Shown: positions 1 to 9,289, counted from the first letter of the stretch. The stretch is DNA of 64,000 nucleotides from Longivirga sp036510975 (GCA_036510975.1 DATCCY010000016.1:10819-74818); one strand, 5' to 3'. The notes: generated by a model from the sequence alone, not told the origin. Program-made: numbers and translations.

Positions 1-2554
1 GCCCGCGCAGCGTCATCAGCCGCTCGGACTGCTCGTCGACGCGCGAGGTGTACTGCTTGAAGACGTCGTAGCGGCCCTCGCGGGTCGCGTGCTGGAGCCG
101 GAACACCGTCTCGGGGTCGAACAGGTGCGGCTCGCCCTCACGTCGCCACTGGTACTCGCCGCCGACGTTGAGGCGACGGTGCGCGGGCGAGATGCCGGTC
201 GTCGGGTAGGCGATGGCGTGGCGGCGGGCCGTCTCCTCCGCGATCACGTCGACGCCGACGCCCCCGAGCTTGGACGTCGTCCCTGTGAACCACCGGTCGA
301 CGACGTCGTGCGAGAGGCCGATCGCCTCGAAGACCTGCGCGCCGCGGTAGGACGCCACGGTCGAGATCCCCATCTTGCTCATGACCTTCAGGACGCCCTT
401 GCCGAGCGCCTTCACCAGGTTGCGCACGGCCTTCTCGGGAGCGATGTCGGTGACCACGCCCAGCCGGACGAGGTCCTCGACCGACTCCATCGCGAGGTAG
501 GGGTTCACCGCGGCGGCGCCGTAGCCGATGAGCAGCGCGACGTGGTGCACCTCGCGGACGTCGCCGGCCTCGACGATGAGCCCGACCTTCGTGCGCTCCT
601 TGTGGCGCACGAGGTGGTGGTGCACCGCGGCGGTCAGCAGCAGCGAGGGGATCGGCGCGAGGTCGGCGTCGCTGTCGCGGTCGGACAGCACCACGAAGCG
701 CTTCCCGTGGCCGATCAGCTCCGACACCTCGGCGCAGATCTCGTCGAGGCGCGCCTCGAGCGCGGCTCCCCCGCCGTCGACGCGGTAGAGGCCGGACACC
801 TTGGCGGAGGCGAAGCCGGGCAGGTCGCCGTCGGCGTTGATCTTGAAGATCTTCGCGAGCTCGTCGTTGTCGATCACCGGGAACGGCAGCACGAGCTGGC
901 GACAGTGCGACGGGCTCGCGGTGAGCAGGTTGACCTCGGGCCCGATGTGGCTCGACAGCGAGGTCACGAGCTCCTCGCGGATCGCGTCGAGCGGCGGGTT
1001 GGTCACCTGCGCGAACAGCTGCGCGAAGTAGTCGAAGAGCAGGCGCGGACGGTCCGAGAGCACGGCGATCGGCGTGTCCGTGCCCATCGAGCCGATGCCC
1101 TCGGCCCCCGTCCGGGCCATGGGCGCGACGAGGATCCGCAGCTCCTCCTCGGTGTAGCCGAAGGTCAGCTGGCGGCGCAGGACGCTCTCGTGCGTGTAGA
1201 CGATGTGCTCGCGCTCGGGGAGCGCGTCGAGGTGCATCACGCCGGCGTGCAGCCACTCGTCGTACGGCGCCTCCGCGGCGAGCTCGGACTTGATCTCGTC
1301 GTCGGACACGATGCGGTGCTGCTCGGTGTCGACGAGGAACATGCGACCCGGCTGCAGACGGCCCTTGCGCACCACCCGCTCCGGCGCGATGTCCAGGACT
1401 CCCACCTCGGACGCCAGGACGACCAGGCCGTCGTCGGTGACCCAGTAGCGCCCGGGACGCAGGCCGTTGCGGTCGAGCACGGCACCGATGACGGTGCCGT
1501 CGGTGAACGCGACGTCGGCCGGGCCGTCCCACGGCTCGGTGAGGGTGGCGTGGAACTCGTAGAACGCGCGTCGGGCCGGGTCCATCTCGGTGTGGTTCTG
1601 CCACGCCTCGGGGATCATCATGAGCACCGAGTGCGGCAGGCTGCGGCCGCCGAGGTGCAGCAGCTCGAGCACCTCGTCGAAGGATGCGGAGTCGCTGGCG
1701 CCGGGCGTGCACACCGGGAACAGGCGGGAGATGTCGCCGGGGATCAGGTCGCTCTGGATCTGGGCCTCCCGGGCGGCCATCCAGTTGCGGTTGCCCTTGA
1801 CCGTGTTGATCTCACCGTTGTGCGCGATCAGCCGGTAGGGGTGCGCCAGCGGCCACGACGGGAACGTGTTGGTGGAGAACCGCGAGTGCACGAGCGCGAG
1901 GGCGGAGACGTAGCGCCGGTCGGAGAGGTCGGTGAAGAAGGTCGAGACCTGCCCGGTCGTGAGCATGCCCTTGTAGACGATCGTGCGCACCGAGAGGGAC
2001 GCGAAGTAGACGTCGGCCTCGTGCTCCGCACGCTTGCGCAGGCAGAACGCCATTCGCTCGAGCGCCATGCCCATCACGCGCTGGCCCGCGGAGTGGACGA
2101 ACAGCTGCTTCATCCGGGGCATGACCGACAGCGCGGTCGCGCCGACCCCGGTCGTGTCGATCGGGAGGTCGCGCCACGCGATCACCTCGAGACCCTCGTC
2201 GGCCGCGATGGCCTCGATCGTCTTGACCGCGGAGGCGAGCCCCTCGTCGTCGGTGGGCAGGAACGCGATGCCGACGGCGTAGGAGCGGCGCGGCGGCAGC
2301 TCGACGCCCTGCCCGGCGAGCACGGCGCGCAGGAAGTCGTCGGGGACCTGGGTGAGGATGCCGGCGCCGTCGCCGGAGTCCGGCTCGGAGCCGGAGGCAC
2401 CGCGGTGCTCGAGGTTCTCGAGGGCCGTGATCGCGTGGCGCACGACGTCGTGCGACTTCTCGCCGGACAGCTGCGCGACGAAGGCGACGCCGCAGGCGTC
2501 CTTCTCGTGCTCGGGGTCGTACAGGCCCTGGGGGGCGGGGATGGCCGACCGCAT
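1..2554 (-). CDS. gltB: glutamate synthase (NADPH) large subunit, N-terminal part (3' end outside window)
   Basis: This is the large subunit of glutamate synthase, which moves the amide nitrogen of glutamine onto 2-oxoglutarate to make glutamate. About 851 codons are present of a family that is usually about 1,500 residues long; the gene runs off the left edge without a stop. The class II glutamine amidotransferase domain starts at once: Cys21 in the motif DACGVAF would become the N-terminal nucleophile after removal of a 20-residue propeptide. The segment RRLNVGGEYQWRREGE near the window edge is typical of the central domain. The ATG at 2554 is preceded by GGGAG seven bases upstream. Long open frames on the opposite strand here are GC-rich shadows. 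Confidence 0.96.
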   Translation of the reverse strand, partial: MRSAIPAPQGLYDPEHEKDACGVAFVAQLSGEKSHDVVRHAITALENLEHRGASGSEPDSGDGAGILTQVPDDFLRAVLAGQGVELPPRRSYAVGIAFLPTDDEGLASAVKTIEAIAADEGLEVIAWRDLPIDTTGVGATALSVMPRMKQLFVHSAGQRVMGMALERMAFCLRKRAEHEADVYFASLSVRTIVYKGMLTTGQVSTFFTDLSDRRYVSALALVHSRFSTNTFPSWPLAHPYRLIAHNGEINTVKGNRNWMAAREAQIQSDLIPGDISRLFPVCTPGASDSASFDEVLELLHLGGRSLPHSVLMMIPEAWQNHTEMDPARRAFYEFHATLTEPWDGPADVAFTDGTVIGAVLDRNGLRPGRYWVTDDGLVVLASEVGVLDIAPERVVRKGRLQPGRMFLVDTEQHRIVSDDEIKSELAAEAPYDEWLHAGVMHLDALPEREHIVYTHESVLRRQLTFGYTEEELRILVAPMARTGAEGIGSMGTDTPIAVLSDRPRLLFDYFAQLFAQVTNPPLDAIREELVTSLSSHIGPEVNLLTASPSHCRQLVLPFPVIDNDELAKIFKINADGDLPGFASAKVSGLYRVDGGGAALEARLDEICAEVSELIGHGKRFVVLSDRDSDADLAPIPSLLLTAAVHHHLVRHKERTKVGLIVEAGDVREVHHVALLIGYGAAAVNPYLAMESVEDLVRLGVVTDIAPEKAVRNLVKALGKGVLKVMSKMGISTVASYRGAQVFEAIGLSHDVVDRWFTGTTSKLGGVGVDVIAEETARRHAIAYPTTGISPAHRRLNVGGEYQWRREGEPHLFDPETVFRLQHATREGRYDVFKQYTSRVDEQSERLMTLRG

Positions 2555-2717
2555 CTGGTCACTCCCGAAGTGCTCGCCTGGTCCGGCACGCGATGTCCGG
2601 CGGGGTCGAGCAGGGGACGACGTTGGCCGCACTGCTCGCGGCAGCGTAGCCCACCCCCTCCCCGGCGGGCACGCGGGTAGCGCCCGGCGCGGACACCGTG
2701 ACGCCGCCCCTACGGCC

Positions 2718-3434
2718 TCAGCCGAGCGACGCCCCGACGAGGTGGCCGACGCCGAAGGTCACGAGGGCGGCGAGCACCCCCACGACGAGCTGCCGGGTCC
2801 CGGAGAACCACCAGGTGCGTGCCGTGACCCGCGAGACGAGCACGCCGGCCCCGAACAGCCCGATGACCGACAGGACGGCGCTGATCACCAGGGTCTGCGC
2901 ACCGAACATGTAGGGCAGGAGCGGCACGAGGGCGCCGAGCGCGAACGCCAGGAACGACGACCCCGCGGCCACCCAGGGGTTGGGCAGCTCTCCGGGCGCC
3001 AGCCCGATCTCCTCGCGCGCGTGCACCTCGAGCGCCGCCTCGGGATTGCGCCCGAGCTGGCGCGCCACCTCCTCGGCGAGCTCGAGGTCGACGCCGCGAC
3101 GCACCCAGATCTGCGCCAGCTCCTTGGCCTCGCCCTCGGCGTTGCGGGACAGCTCGATCCGCTCGTTCTCGAACTCTTGCTCGGCGAGCTCGGACTGCGA
3201 GGCGACGGAGGTGTACTCCCCCGCCGCCATCGAGAAGGCCCCCGCGGCGAGACCGGCCAGGCCGGCCAGCACGACGGCGGCGCGGCCCCCGCCCGTGGCC
3301 GCGGTGCCACCCGCCACACCCGCCATCAGGGCGAAGTTCGACACGAGACCGTCCATGGCCCCGAACACGGCTGGCCGCAGCCATCCGCCGGTGACGTCGC
3401 GGTGGTGGTCCGCCGGGGGGATGAATCCGCTCAC
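2718..3434 (-). CDS. VIT1/CCC1 family transporter
   Basis: This 238-residue membrane protein belongs to the VIT1/CCC1 family, whose members move iron or manganese across membranes. The N-terminal segment GAMDGLVSNFALMAGVAGG and the following AAGAFSMAAGEYTS are the family hallmarks in the first two membrane segments. A charged cytoplasmic middle region (about residues 78-145, rich in Glu and Arg) is the usual metal-binding insertion, and two or three more hydrophobic segments follow. Its start overlaps the end of lgt by four bases, so it is the last cistron of the MauE-DsbA-Lgt set. The ion it carries cannot be told from sequence. Confidence 0.9.
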   Translation of the reverse strand: MSGFIPPADHHRDVTGGWLRPAVFGAMDGLVSNFALMAGVAGGTAATGGGRAAVVLAGLAGLAAGAFSMAAGEYTSVASQSELAEQEFENERIELSRNAEGEAKELAQIWVRRGVDLELAEEVARQLGRNPEAALEVHAREEIGLAPGELPNPWVAAGSSFLAFALGALVPLLPYMFGAQTLVISAVLSVIGLFGAGVLVSRVTARTWWFSGTRQLVVGVLAALVTFGVGHLVGASLG

Positions 3435-4408
3435 GGGACGACGCTATCGCCACGCCCGGAGTCGGCGTCACCGACGTCCGCCGCGACGGCGTCGCCCACG
3501 GCCTCCGGGTCCGGCTCGGTCCCGAGGTCTTCGGCCGTCGGGTCGGCGGCTGCGCCGGTCGCCACGACGCGGTGCGGGTCGAGCAGCTCCGGCTCCTCGC
3601 GACCGGGTCGCAGCCGGGCGCTCACGACCAGGTAGACCAAGGCCCCGAGCGCCACGACGACCGCGGTGAAGACGTTGAGCCGGATCCCGAAGAAGTGGTG
3701 CGCCTCGTCGATGCGCAAGCTCTCGATGAACCCGCGGCCGACGGCGTAGAGGCCGACGTAGAGCGCGAAGACCCGGGCGTGCCCCATCGTGAACCGGCGA
3801 TCCGCCCACACCACGATGCCGGCGACGGCCAGGCACCACAGTGCCTCGTAGAGGAAGGTCGGGTGGTACGTCGCGAACTGCTCGTAGCCCACGGGACGGT
3901 GCGCCGGGTCGATCTCGAGACCCCACGGGAGGTCCGTCGGTCGGCCGAACAGCTCCTGGTTGAACCAGTTCCCGAAGCGGCCCATCGCCTGAGCGACCGC
4001 GATGCCGGGCGCGATGGCGTCCGCGAACGGGGGCAGCGGGATGCCCTTGCGGCGGACGCCGATCCAGGCCCCGACTCCGCCGAGGAGGACCGCGCCCCAG
4101 ATCCCGAGGCCGCCGTCCCAGATCTTCAGCGCGTTGAGCCAGCCGCTGCCGGTGGCACCGAAGTACAGCTGCCAGTCGGTGACGACGTGGTAGAGGCGGC
4201 CCCCGACGATCCCCAGCGGCACCGCCCACACGGCGACGTCGGCGACGGTCCCGGGTGCGCCGCCGCGCGCGACCCAGCGGCGGCCGCCGATCCAGACCGC
4301 GACGAAGATCCCCGCGAGGATGCACAGGGCGTACGCCCGGATCGGGAACGGCCCGATGTTCCAGACGCCCTGCGAGGGGCTCGGGATCGACGCGAGGAGG
4401 TCGCTCAC
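3431..4408 (-). CDS. lgt: prolipoprotein diacylglyceryl transferase
   Basis: Lgt attaches diacylglycerol from phosphatidylglycerol to the lipobox cysteine of prolipoproteins, the first step of lipoprotein maturation at the cytoplasmic membrane. The 325-residue protein has about seven hydrophobic segments and the signature GRFGNWFNQELFG, which contains the essential Arg and Asn of the family. The C-terminal 50 residues are an acidic, Ala/Asp-rich tail often seen in actinobacterial Lgt. It lies one base downstream of the DsbA-like gene and overlaps the VIT gene by four bases. LspA, the next enzyme of the pathway, is encoded elsewhere in the window (39314-39835). Confidence 0.96.
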   Translation of the reverse strand: MSDLLASIPSPSQGVWNIGPFPIRAYALCILAGIFVAVWIGGRRWVARGGAPGTVADVAVWAVPLGIVGGRLYHVVTDWQLYFGATGSGWLNALKIWDGGLGIWGAVLLGGVGAWIGVRRKGIPLPPFADAIAPGIAVAQAMGRFGNWFNQELFGRPTDLPWGLEIDPAHRPVGYEQFATYHPTFLYEALWCLAVAGIVVWADRRFTMGHARVFALYVGLYAVGRGFIESLRIDEAHHFFGIRLNVFTAVVVALGALVYLVVSARLRPGREEPELLDPHRVVATGAAADPTAEDLGTEPDPEAVGDAVAADVGDADSGRGDSVVP

Positions 4409-4409
4409 G

Positions 4410-5228
4410 TCACGACGCGGGCGTCGACGCGATGAGCTTCTCGAGCGCCGCCATGTCCTGGAGCGTGGCCGAGGGGACCTCGGTGCCGTTCAGATACGCG
4501 GTCGGGGTGCCGGGGACGCCGGAGTCGGTGAACGCCTGCGCGGAGTTGGTCACCCACTGGTTGTACGTCTTCGCCGTCACGCACGCCTGGAAGGTCGTCA
4601 GCGCGCTCCCGGTGATGCCCGCCGTCTGCGCGAACGAGGTGAGCTGGGCGTCGCTGTAGCCGTCACCCTCGGTCGCCGGCTGGTTGGCGAAGACGGTCGA
4701 GTGGAACTCCTTCTTCTTCCCGGCGTCGATGGCGCAGCCCCAGGCCATCGCGGCCCGCAGCGAGGAGTTCGGGTTCGGGCTCGTCGCCGCGAACCGCGAG
4801 TCGAGGAACGTCGTGGGACGCCACACGAGGTTGACCTTGCCGTCGTCGGCAAGCTTGGTCACCGAGGCGCCGAAGGACTTCTCGAACTGGGCGCAGCTGG
4901 GGCACTGGAAGTCCTCCCAGATCGCCAGGGTCGGCTTGCCCGAGACGCTGTTGTACGGCACGCCCCACGCGTTCGCGTCCGTGTTGGCGTTCACACCCGA
5001 CGGCACCTTGGCGTCGGCGACGGTTCCCGTGGAGCCCGACGCGGCGCTGTTCTGCCTGGAGCCGTAGATGCCGAGGCCGACGATGAGGGCCACGGCCACC
5101 AGGATCGCCGCGCCACCGATGATCCGGATGCGCCGGTCGCGCCGCTTCTGCTCCGCCTCGGCGGCGGCGCGCGCGGCGGCGGCCTTCTCCTTGGTGCTGC
5201 GCTTGCTGTCCTTGGGGGTGTTGCTCAT
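4410..5228 (-). CDS. membrane-anchored DsbA-like thioredoxin-fold protein
   Basis: This 272-residue protein has a basic, coiled N-terminus (residues 1-34), one transmembrane segment (about 35-55) and an extracytoplasmic thioredoxin-like domain of the DsbA type (Thioredoxin_4). The redox motif is C109-P-S-C112 in the context FQCPSCAQFE, and the cis-proline region is GVPGTPTAY. It probably forms or reshuffles disulfides in exported proteins. Its ATG overlaps the stop of the upstream MauE-like gene by four bases, and a single base separates it from lgt, so the three are probably co-translated. An open frame continues upstream of 5228, but that part is a shadow of the MauE gene. Confidence 0.92.
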   Translation of the reverse strand: MSNTPKDSKRSTKEKAAAARAAAEAEQKRRDRRIRIIGGAAILVAVALIVGLGIYGSRQNSAASGSTGTVADAKVPSGVNANTDANAWGVPYNSVSGKPTLAIWEDFQCPSCAQFEKSFGASVTKLADDGKVNLVWRPTTFLDSRFAATSPNPNSSLRAAMAWGCAIDAGKKKEFHSTVFANQPATEGDGYSDAQLTSFAQTAGITGSALTTFQACVTAKTYNQWVTNSAQAFTDSGVPGTPTAYLNGTEVPSATLQDMAALEKLIASTPAS

Positions 5229-5758
5229 CGGGACTGCTCCTCGAGCGGCTCGTTCTCGTCGGTGGTGTCGTCGTAGTCGTCGTCGTCGAAGGTCAGGGGC
5301 TCGCGGTCGAGGGCGAGCTTGGTCGTGGGCCAGGCGACGAGCCACACGGCCATCCCCATGAAGAGGAAGTCGCGCAGCAGCTCGGAGGTGTAGCGCCAGG
5401 CCTTCCCCTCCTCGCCCACGTTGCCGCCCCCGCCGAAGCAGCCGCAGTCGATGGAGTAGCCGCGGATCCACACGCTGGAGATGCCGACGATGAAGCCGAG
5501 CATGAGCAGGGCGGTTCCGATCGCAGCGACACGGGTGAACAGCCCCAGCAGCAGGAGCGCCGCGAGACCGACCTCGAAAGCGGGCAGGGCCCACCCGAGG
5601 AAGTCGACCCAGGACGGGGGGAAGACGCGGTAGGCGAGGATCGCCTCGCGCCGCGCGTCGTTGGACTCCAGCAGCTTGGCCAGACCGGACCAGAAGAGGA
5701 TGCCGGCGAGCACCAGCCGGACGGCGGTGCCGATCCACGCACGGGTGTCGCTGCTCAC
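5225..5758 (-). CDS. MauE/DoxX-like redox-associated membrane protein
   Basis: This is a four-helix membrane protein of about 177 residues in the MauE/DoxX superfamily. The segment FWSGLAKLLE near the N-terminus and the cysteine motif DCGCFGGGG are typical of MauE-like proteins, which supply or recycle redox equivalents for disulfide formation. Pairing with the downstream DsbA-like gene (4-bp overlap) supports a role as its membrane partner. Two GTG starts are possible, 5776 and 5758. I prefer 5758 because a GAGGGAT stretch and a GATGAT hexamer lie suitably upstream of it, while nothing recognisable precedes 5776. A strongly acidic tail ends the protein. Confidence 0.83.
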   Translation of the reverse strand: MSSDTRAWIGTAVRLVLAGILFWSGLAKLLESNDARREAILAYRVFPPSWVDFLGWALPAFEVGLAALLLLGLFTRVAAIGTALLMLGFIVGISSVWIRGYSIDCGCFGGGGNVGEEGKAWRYTSELLRDFLFMGMAVWLVAWPTTKLALDREPLTFDDDDYDDTTDENEPLEEQSR

Positions 5759-5884
5759 GGGTGGATCATCCCTCACGTCGGTGGCGTGCCGGTGACCAGG
5801 TACGGCCCCGCGTGTCCGACGACCGGACGTCGGCGCGAGTTCCCGTGGAGGCCGCCAGGTTCGAGACCGGCACGGATGGCGCCG

Positions 5885-6682
5885 TCAGCCCCCGCGGACG
5901 CCCGTCGCGAGCTCCGCGGCCAGCGCCCCGACGGCGGCCATGCCCTCGGCCGGCGTCGCGGCGTCGAGGACCGCCCGAACGAACGCGGAGCCGACGATCA
6001 CTCCGTCGGCGTACGCCGCCACCTCGGCCGCCTGGGCGCCGGTGGAGACCCCCACCCCGACCGCGACCGGGAGCGTCGTGCGCGCCCGGGTGCGCCCGAC
6101 CAGCGAGCGCGCGGCGTCGCCGACGCTCCTGCGGGCGCCGGTGACGCCCATGGTGGACGCGGCGTAGACGAAGCCGCTCGAGGCGGCCGCGACGGTCGCG
6201 ATCCGTGCGTCGGTGGACGACGGGGCGACCAGGAAGACCCGGTCGATGCCGGCGGAGTCCGTCGCCGCGACCCAGGGACCGGACTCCTCGGGCGTGAGAT
6301 CCGGCGTGATGACGCCGACGCCTCCGGCCGCCGCCAGGTCGGTCGCGAACCGCTCGACTCCGTAGCGCTCGACCGGGTTCCAGTAGGACATGACGAGGGT
6401 GGGCGCGCCGGTGCGGGCCACCGCCTCGACGGTGCGCAGCACGTCGTCGGTGTGCGTGCCGGAGTCGAGCGCGCGCTGCACCGCCTCCTGGATCGTCGGG
6501 CCGTCCATCAGCGGGTCGGTGTAGGGCAGGCCGACCTCGATCGCATCGACGCCGTTCTCGACCATCGCCTCGATCACGGAGACGTCGTCTCCGCGCGCCG
6601 GGAACCCGGCCGGCAGGTAGCCGATGAGCAGCGCCCGGCCGTCGGCCGTCGCCGCGGCGAAGGCCTCGTGCAGGCGGCTCAC
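5885..6682 (-). CDS. trpA: tryptophan synthase alpha chain
   Basis: TrpA cleaves indole-3-glycerol phosphate to indole and glyceraldehyde 3-phosphate within the alpha2-beta2 tryptophan synthase complex. The 265-residue TIM barrel shows the catalytic glutamate and aspartate region EVGLPYTDPLMDGPTIQEA and the phosphate-binding turns typical of the family. It starts inside the last codons of trpB (4-bp overlap), which favours equal synthesis of the two subunits. About 125 bases without a gene separate it from the MauE-like gene. Confidence 0.97.
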   Translation of the reverse strand: MSRLHEAFAAATADGRALLIGYLPAGFPARGDDVSVIEAMVENGVDAIEVGLPYTDPLMDGPTIQEAVQRALDSGTHTDDVLRTVEAVARTGAPTLVMSYWNPVERYGVERFATDLAAAGGVGVITPDLTPEESGPWVAATDSAGIDRVFLVAPSSTDARIATVAAASSGFVYAASTMGVTGARRSVGDAARSLVGRTRARTTLPVAVGVGVSTGAQAAEVAAYADGVIVGSAFVRAVLDAATPAEGMAAVGALAAELATGVRGG

Positions 6683-7932
6683 CGCCGGCCCTCGGGCATC
6701 CGCTCGCCGTCGAGCAGCCCGAACCAGCGGCTCGCCGTCTCGACGTCCTTGTCGCCGCGACCCGAGAGGTTCACCAGGATCACGGCGTCGGGGCCGAGCT
6801 CACGTCCCAGCCGCATGGCGCCGGCGAGCGCGTGCGCGCTCTCGATGGCGGGGATGATGCCCTCGGTGCGGCAGAGCAGCCCGAAGGCCTCCATCGCCTC
6901 GCTGTCGTTGACCGGGTCGTAGCTCGCGCGGCCGATCTCGTGCAGCCAGGCGTGCTCCGGACCGACGCCGGGATAGTCCAGACCCGCGCTGATGCTGTGC
7001 GAGGGCCGGGTCTGGCCCCACTCGTCCTGCAGGACGTAGGTGCGCGCCCCGTGCAGCACTCCGGGGGCACCGCCCGAGAAGCGGGCGGCGTGACGCCCGG
7101 TCTCGATGCCGTCGCCGCCGGCCTCGTAGCCGTGCAGCGCGACCTCGCGGTCGTCGAGGAAGGCGCCGAAGATGCCCATGGCGTTGGAGCCCCCGCCGAC
7201 GCAGGCGGCGACGGCGGTCGGGAGCCCACCGGTGAGTTCGCGCACCTGCTCGCGGGCCTCGGCGCCGATGACGTGGTGGAAGGTGCGCACCATCTCGGGG
7301 AACGGGGCGGGACCGGTGACGGTGCCGAGCAGGTAGTGGGTGTGCTCGACGTTGGTGACCCAGTCGCGCATGGCCTCGTTGATCGCGTCCTTGAGCGTGC
7401 GGCTGCCCGCCGTCACCGGGACGACCTCGGCGCCGAGGAGCTTCATCCGCGCGACGTTGAGCGCCTGACGGACCGTGTCCTCCTCGCCCATGTAGACCGT
7501 GCACTCGAGACCGAACAGGGCCGCGACGGTCGCCGTGGCGACACCGTGCTGGCCGGCACCGGTCTCCGCGAGCATCCGGGTCTTGCCCATGCGCACCGTC
7601 AGCAGGGCCTGGCCGAGCACGTTGTTGATCTTGTGGGAGCCGGTGTGGTTGAGGTCCTCGCGCTTGAGCAGGACACGGGCTCCGCCGCAGTGGGCGGAGA
7701 AGCGCGTCGCGTCGGTGAGCGGGCTCGGGCGGCCGACGTACGTGCGTTGCAGCCGGTCGAGCTCGGTGACGAACTCCGGGTCCACGATCGCCGCTCGGAA
7801 CGCCGCGTCGAGCTCGTCGAGCGCCGCGGTGAGCGCCTCGGGCACGAAGCGCCCGCCGAACGGCCCGAAGTGACCCGTGGAGTCGGGCCCGTGCAGGGCG
7901 GCGTCGTACGTGCCGCTCTCGGTGGTGGTCAT
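6679..7932 (-). CDS. trpB: tryptophan synthase beta chain
   Basis: TrpB condenses indole with L-serine to give tryptophan, using pyridoxal phosphate. The 417-residue protein has the PLP lysine at K101 in LNHTGSHKINN and the phosphate-binding glycine loop CVGGGSNAMG. Length and motifs are those of the TrpB1 type, which works together with TrpA. The ATG at 7932 follows a GGAGG Shine-Dalgarno about nine bases upstream, in the 15-base gap after trpC, and the gene end overlaps trpA by four bases. Confidence 0.98.
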   Translation of the reverse strand: MTTTESGTYDAALHGPDSTGHFGPFGGRFVPEALTAALDELDAAFRAAIVDPEFVTELDRLQRTYVGRPSPLTDATRFSAHCGGARVLLKREDLNHTGSHKINNVLGQALLTVRMGKTRMLAETGAGQHGVATATVAALFGLECTVYMGEEDTVRQALNVARMKLLGAEVVPVTAGSRTLKDAINEAMRDWVTNVEHTHYLLGTVTGPAPFPEMVRTFHHVIGAEAREQVRELTGGLPTAVAACVGGGSNAMGIFGAFLDDREVALHGYEAGGDGIETGRHAARFSGGAPGVLHGARTYVLQDEWGQTRPSHSISAGLDYPGVGPEHAWLHEIGRASYDPVNDSEAMEAFGLLCRTEGIIPAIESAHALAGAMRLGRELGPDAVILVNLSGRGDKDVETASRWFGLLDGERMPEGRR

Positions 7933-7947
7933 GCCCTCACGCCTCCG

Positions 7948-8757
7948 TCAGCCGCGCGGGTTCTTGACCGCAGGGTGGGCACCGGCGGTCACGAGGTCGT
8001 GGACCGCGGTGCGCGGGTCGCCGCCCGTCACCAGACTCTCCCCCACGAGGACGGCGTCCGCACCTGCGTTCGCGTAGGCGATGAGGTCGTGCGGGCCGCG
8101 CACGCCGGACTCCGCGATCCGCACGACCGAGGTCGGGATCGCCGGAACCACCTGCGCGAAGGTCTCGCGATCGACCTCGAGGGTCTTGAGGTTGCGCACG
8201 TTGACGCCGATCACCGTGGCGCCGGCCGCGAGGGCACGGCCGACCTCCTCGACGTCATGCACCTCCACGAGCGGCGTGAGGCGCAGGCTGCGGGCGCGCT
8301 CCACGAGCGAGACGAGGGCCTCCTGCTCGAGGGCGGCGACGATGAGCAGTGCGACGTCGGCGCCGTAGGCTCGGGCCTCCCAGAGCTGGTAGCTCGAGAC
8401 GATGAAGTCCTTGCGCAGCACGGGGATATCGACCGCCGCCCGGACCGCGGCGAGATCGTCGAGGGAGCCACCGAAGCGACGGCCCTCGGTCAGCACGCTG
8501 ATCATGTGGGCGCCGCCGGCCTGGTAGTCGCGGGCGAGGGCGGCCGGGTCGGCGATGGTCGCGAGCGCACCCTTGCTCGGGCTCGAGCGCTTCACCTCGG
8601 CGATGACCTTGACGCCGTCACCGCGCAGGACGGCCTCGGCGTCGAGTGCGGGGGGTCGCGCTGCCGCCAGCTCCTTGAGCCGGTCGAGGCTGGTCCGGGC
8701 CTGACGCTCGGCGAGGTCGGCGCGGACGCCGTCCAGGATGTCGTCGAGGACCGTCAT
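7948..8757 (-). CDS. trpC: indole-3-glycerol phosphate synthase
   Basis: TrpC closes the indole ring by decarboxylating and cyclising carboxyphenylamino-deoxyribulose phosphate. The 269-residue TIM barrel has the catalytic lysine motif VIAEVKRSSPSKG and the later IGVNVRNLKTLEVD segment. It is not fused to TrpF. No Shine-Dalgarno is visible before the ATG at 8757; instead a TAACCT hexamer ends six bases upstream (8764-8769), so a leaderless transcript probably begins at the start codon and trpCBA is its own transcription unit. Confidence 0.97.
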   Translation of the reverse strand: MTVLDDILDGVRADLAERQARTSLDRLKELAAARPPALDAEAVLRGDGVKVIAEVKRSSPSKGALATIADPAALARDYQAGGAHMISVLTEGRRFGGSLDDLAAVRAAVDIPVLRKDFIVSSYQLWEARAYGADVALLIVAALEQEALVSLVERARSLRLTPLVEVHDVEEVGRALAAGATVIGVNVRNLKTLEVDRETFAQVVPAIPTSVVRIAESGVRGPHDLIAYANAGADAVLVGESLVTGGDPRTAVHDLVTAGAHPAVKNPRG

Positions 8758-8763
8758 CCCGTC

Positions 8764-8769
8764 AGGTTA
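8764..8769 (-). promoter_or_regulatory. -10 element of trpC (leaderless)
   Basis: Reading the minus strand, TAACCT is followed by six bases and then the ATG of trpC. Transcription would start at or next to the A of the start codon. No clear -35 element is visible, which is common for actinobacterial promoters. Confidence 0.55.
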
Positions 8770-8821
8770 GCCGGGCGTACGCCGACCGACGCCCGCGGGT
8801 CTGGCTCGGCAGTGTCCGCGC

Positions 8822-9277
8822 TCAGCTCGTCGTCGAGCCGAGCCAGGCGAGGGCCGGGACTCCTCCGACGTTGCGCACGACGGTGAAGGCCGCCGCGACC
8901 GCCACGAGCGACCACAGCAGCGCAGGCGACGGGACGCCCACCTCGACGGGGAGGTCCGGGCCGCCGTCGGGGTCGGGCTGCGGACCCTTCCACTCGCGCC
9001 AGACCCAGCGCAGCCAGAGGAACACCGCGAGGGGCAGCACGACCAGGACGACGAAGGCGTTGTGGTCCAGGGCGCCGCGGACGTCACCGTGCAGCAGCGC
9101 GTGGGTGGCGCGCAGCCCACCGCACCCGGGGCAGTCGAGGCCGGTGAGCGCCTTGGTCGGGCAGAGCGGGTAGTGGCCCGGCAGGTTGGGGTCGACGAGC
9201 CCCACGTAGAGGCTCGCCAGGACGACGCCCGCACCGACGGCGAGCGGCGCCCGCAGCCGACGGGCCCGCGAGGTCAT
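8822..9277 (-). CDS. DUF2752 membrane protein
   Basis: This 151-residue protein has a DUF2752 domain with about three hydrophobic segments. The conserved motif CPGCGGLRA follows the segment YPLCPTKALTGLD, giving three closely spaced cysteines in the first half. The function of the family is unknown. In this window it sits between a two-component system and trpC, and DUF2752 genes often lie beside trpC in actinobacteria, as far as I recall. A TAGGCT hexamer ends six bases before its ATG, so it seems to have a leaderless promoter of its own. Confidence 0.85.
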   Translation of the reverse strand: MTSRARRLRAPLAVGAGVVLASLYVGLVDPNLPGHYPLCPTKALTGLDCPGCGGLRATHALLHGDVRGALDHNAFVVLVVLPLAVFLWLRWVWREWKGPQPDPDGGPDLPVEVGVPSPALLWSLVAVAAAFTVVRNVGGVPALAWLGSTTS

Positions 9278-9283
9278 GGCAGG

Positions 9284-9289
9284 AGCCTA
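9284..9289 (-). promoter_or_regulatory. -10 element of the DUF2752 gene (leaderless)
   Basis: TAGGCT on the minus strand is followed by six bases and the ATG at 9277. The same hexamer at nearly the same distance occurs before hisF and the TIGR03085 gene. Confidence 0.55.

Noticed and set aside
89..2680. An 863-codon plus-strand open frame at the left edge
   Set aside because: It is antisense to gltB, whose minus-strand reading shows the amidotransferase and central-domain motifs.
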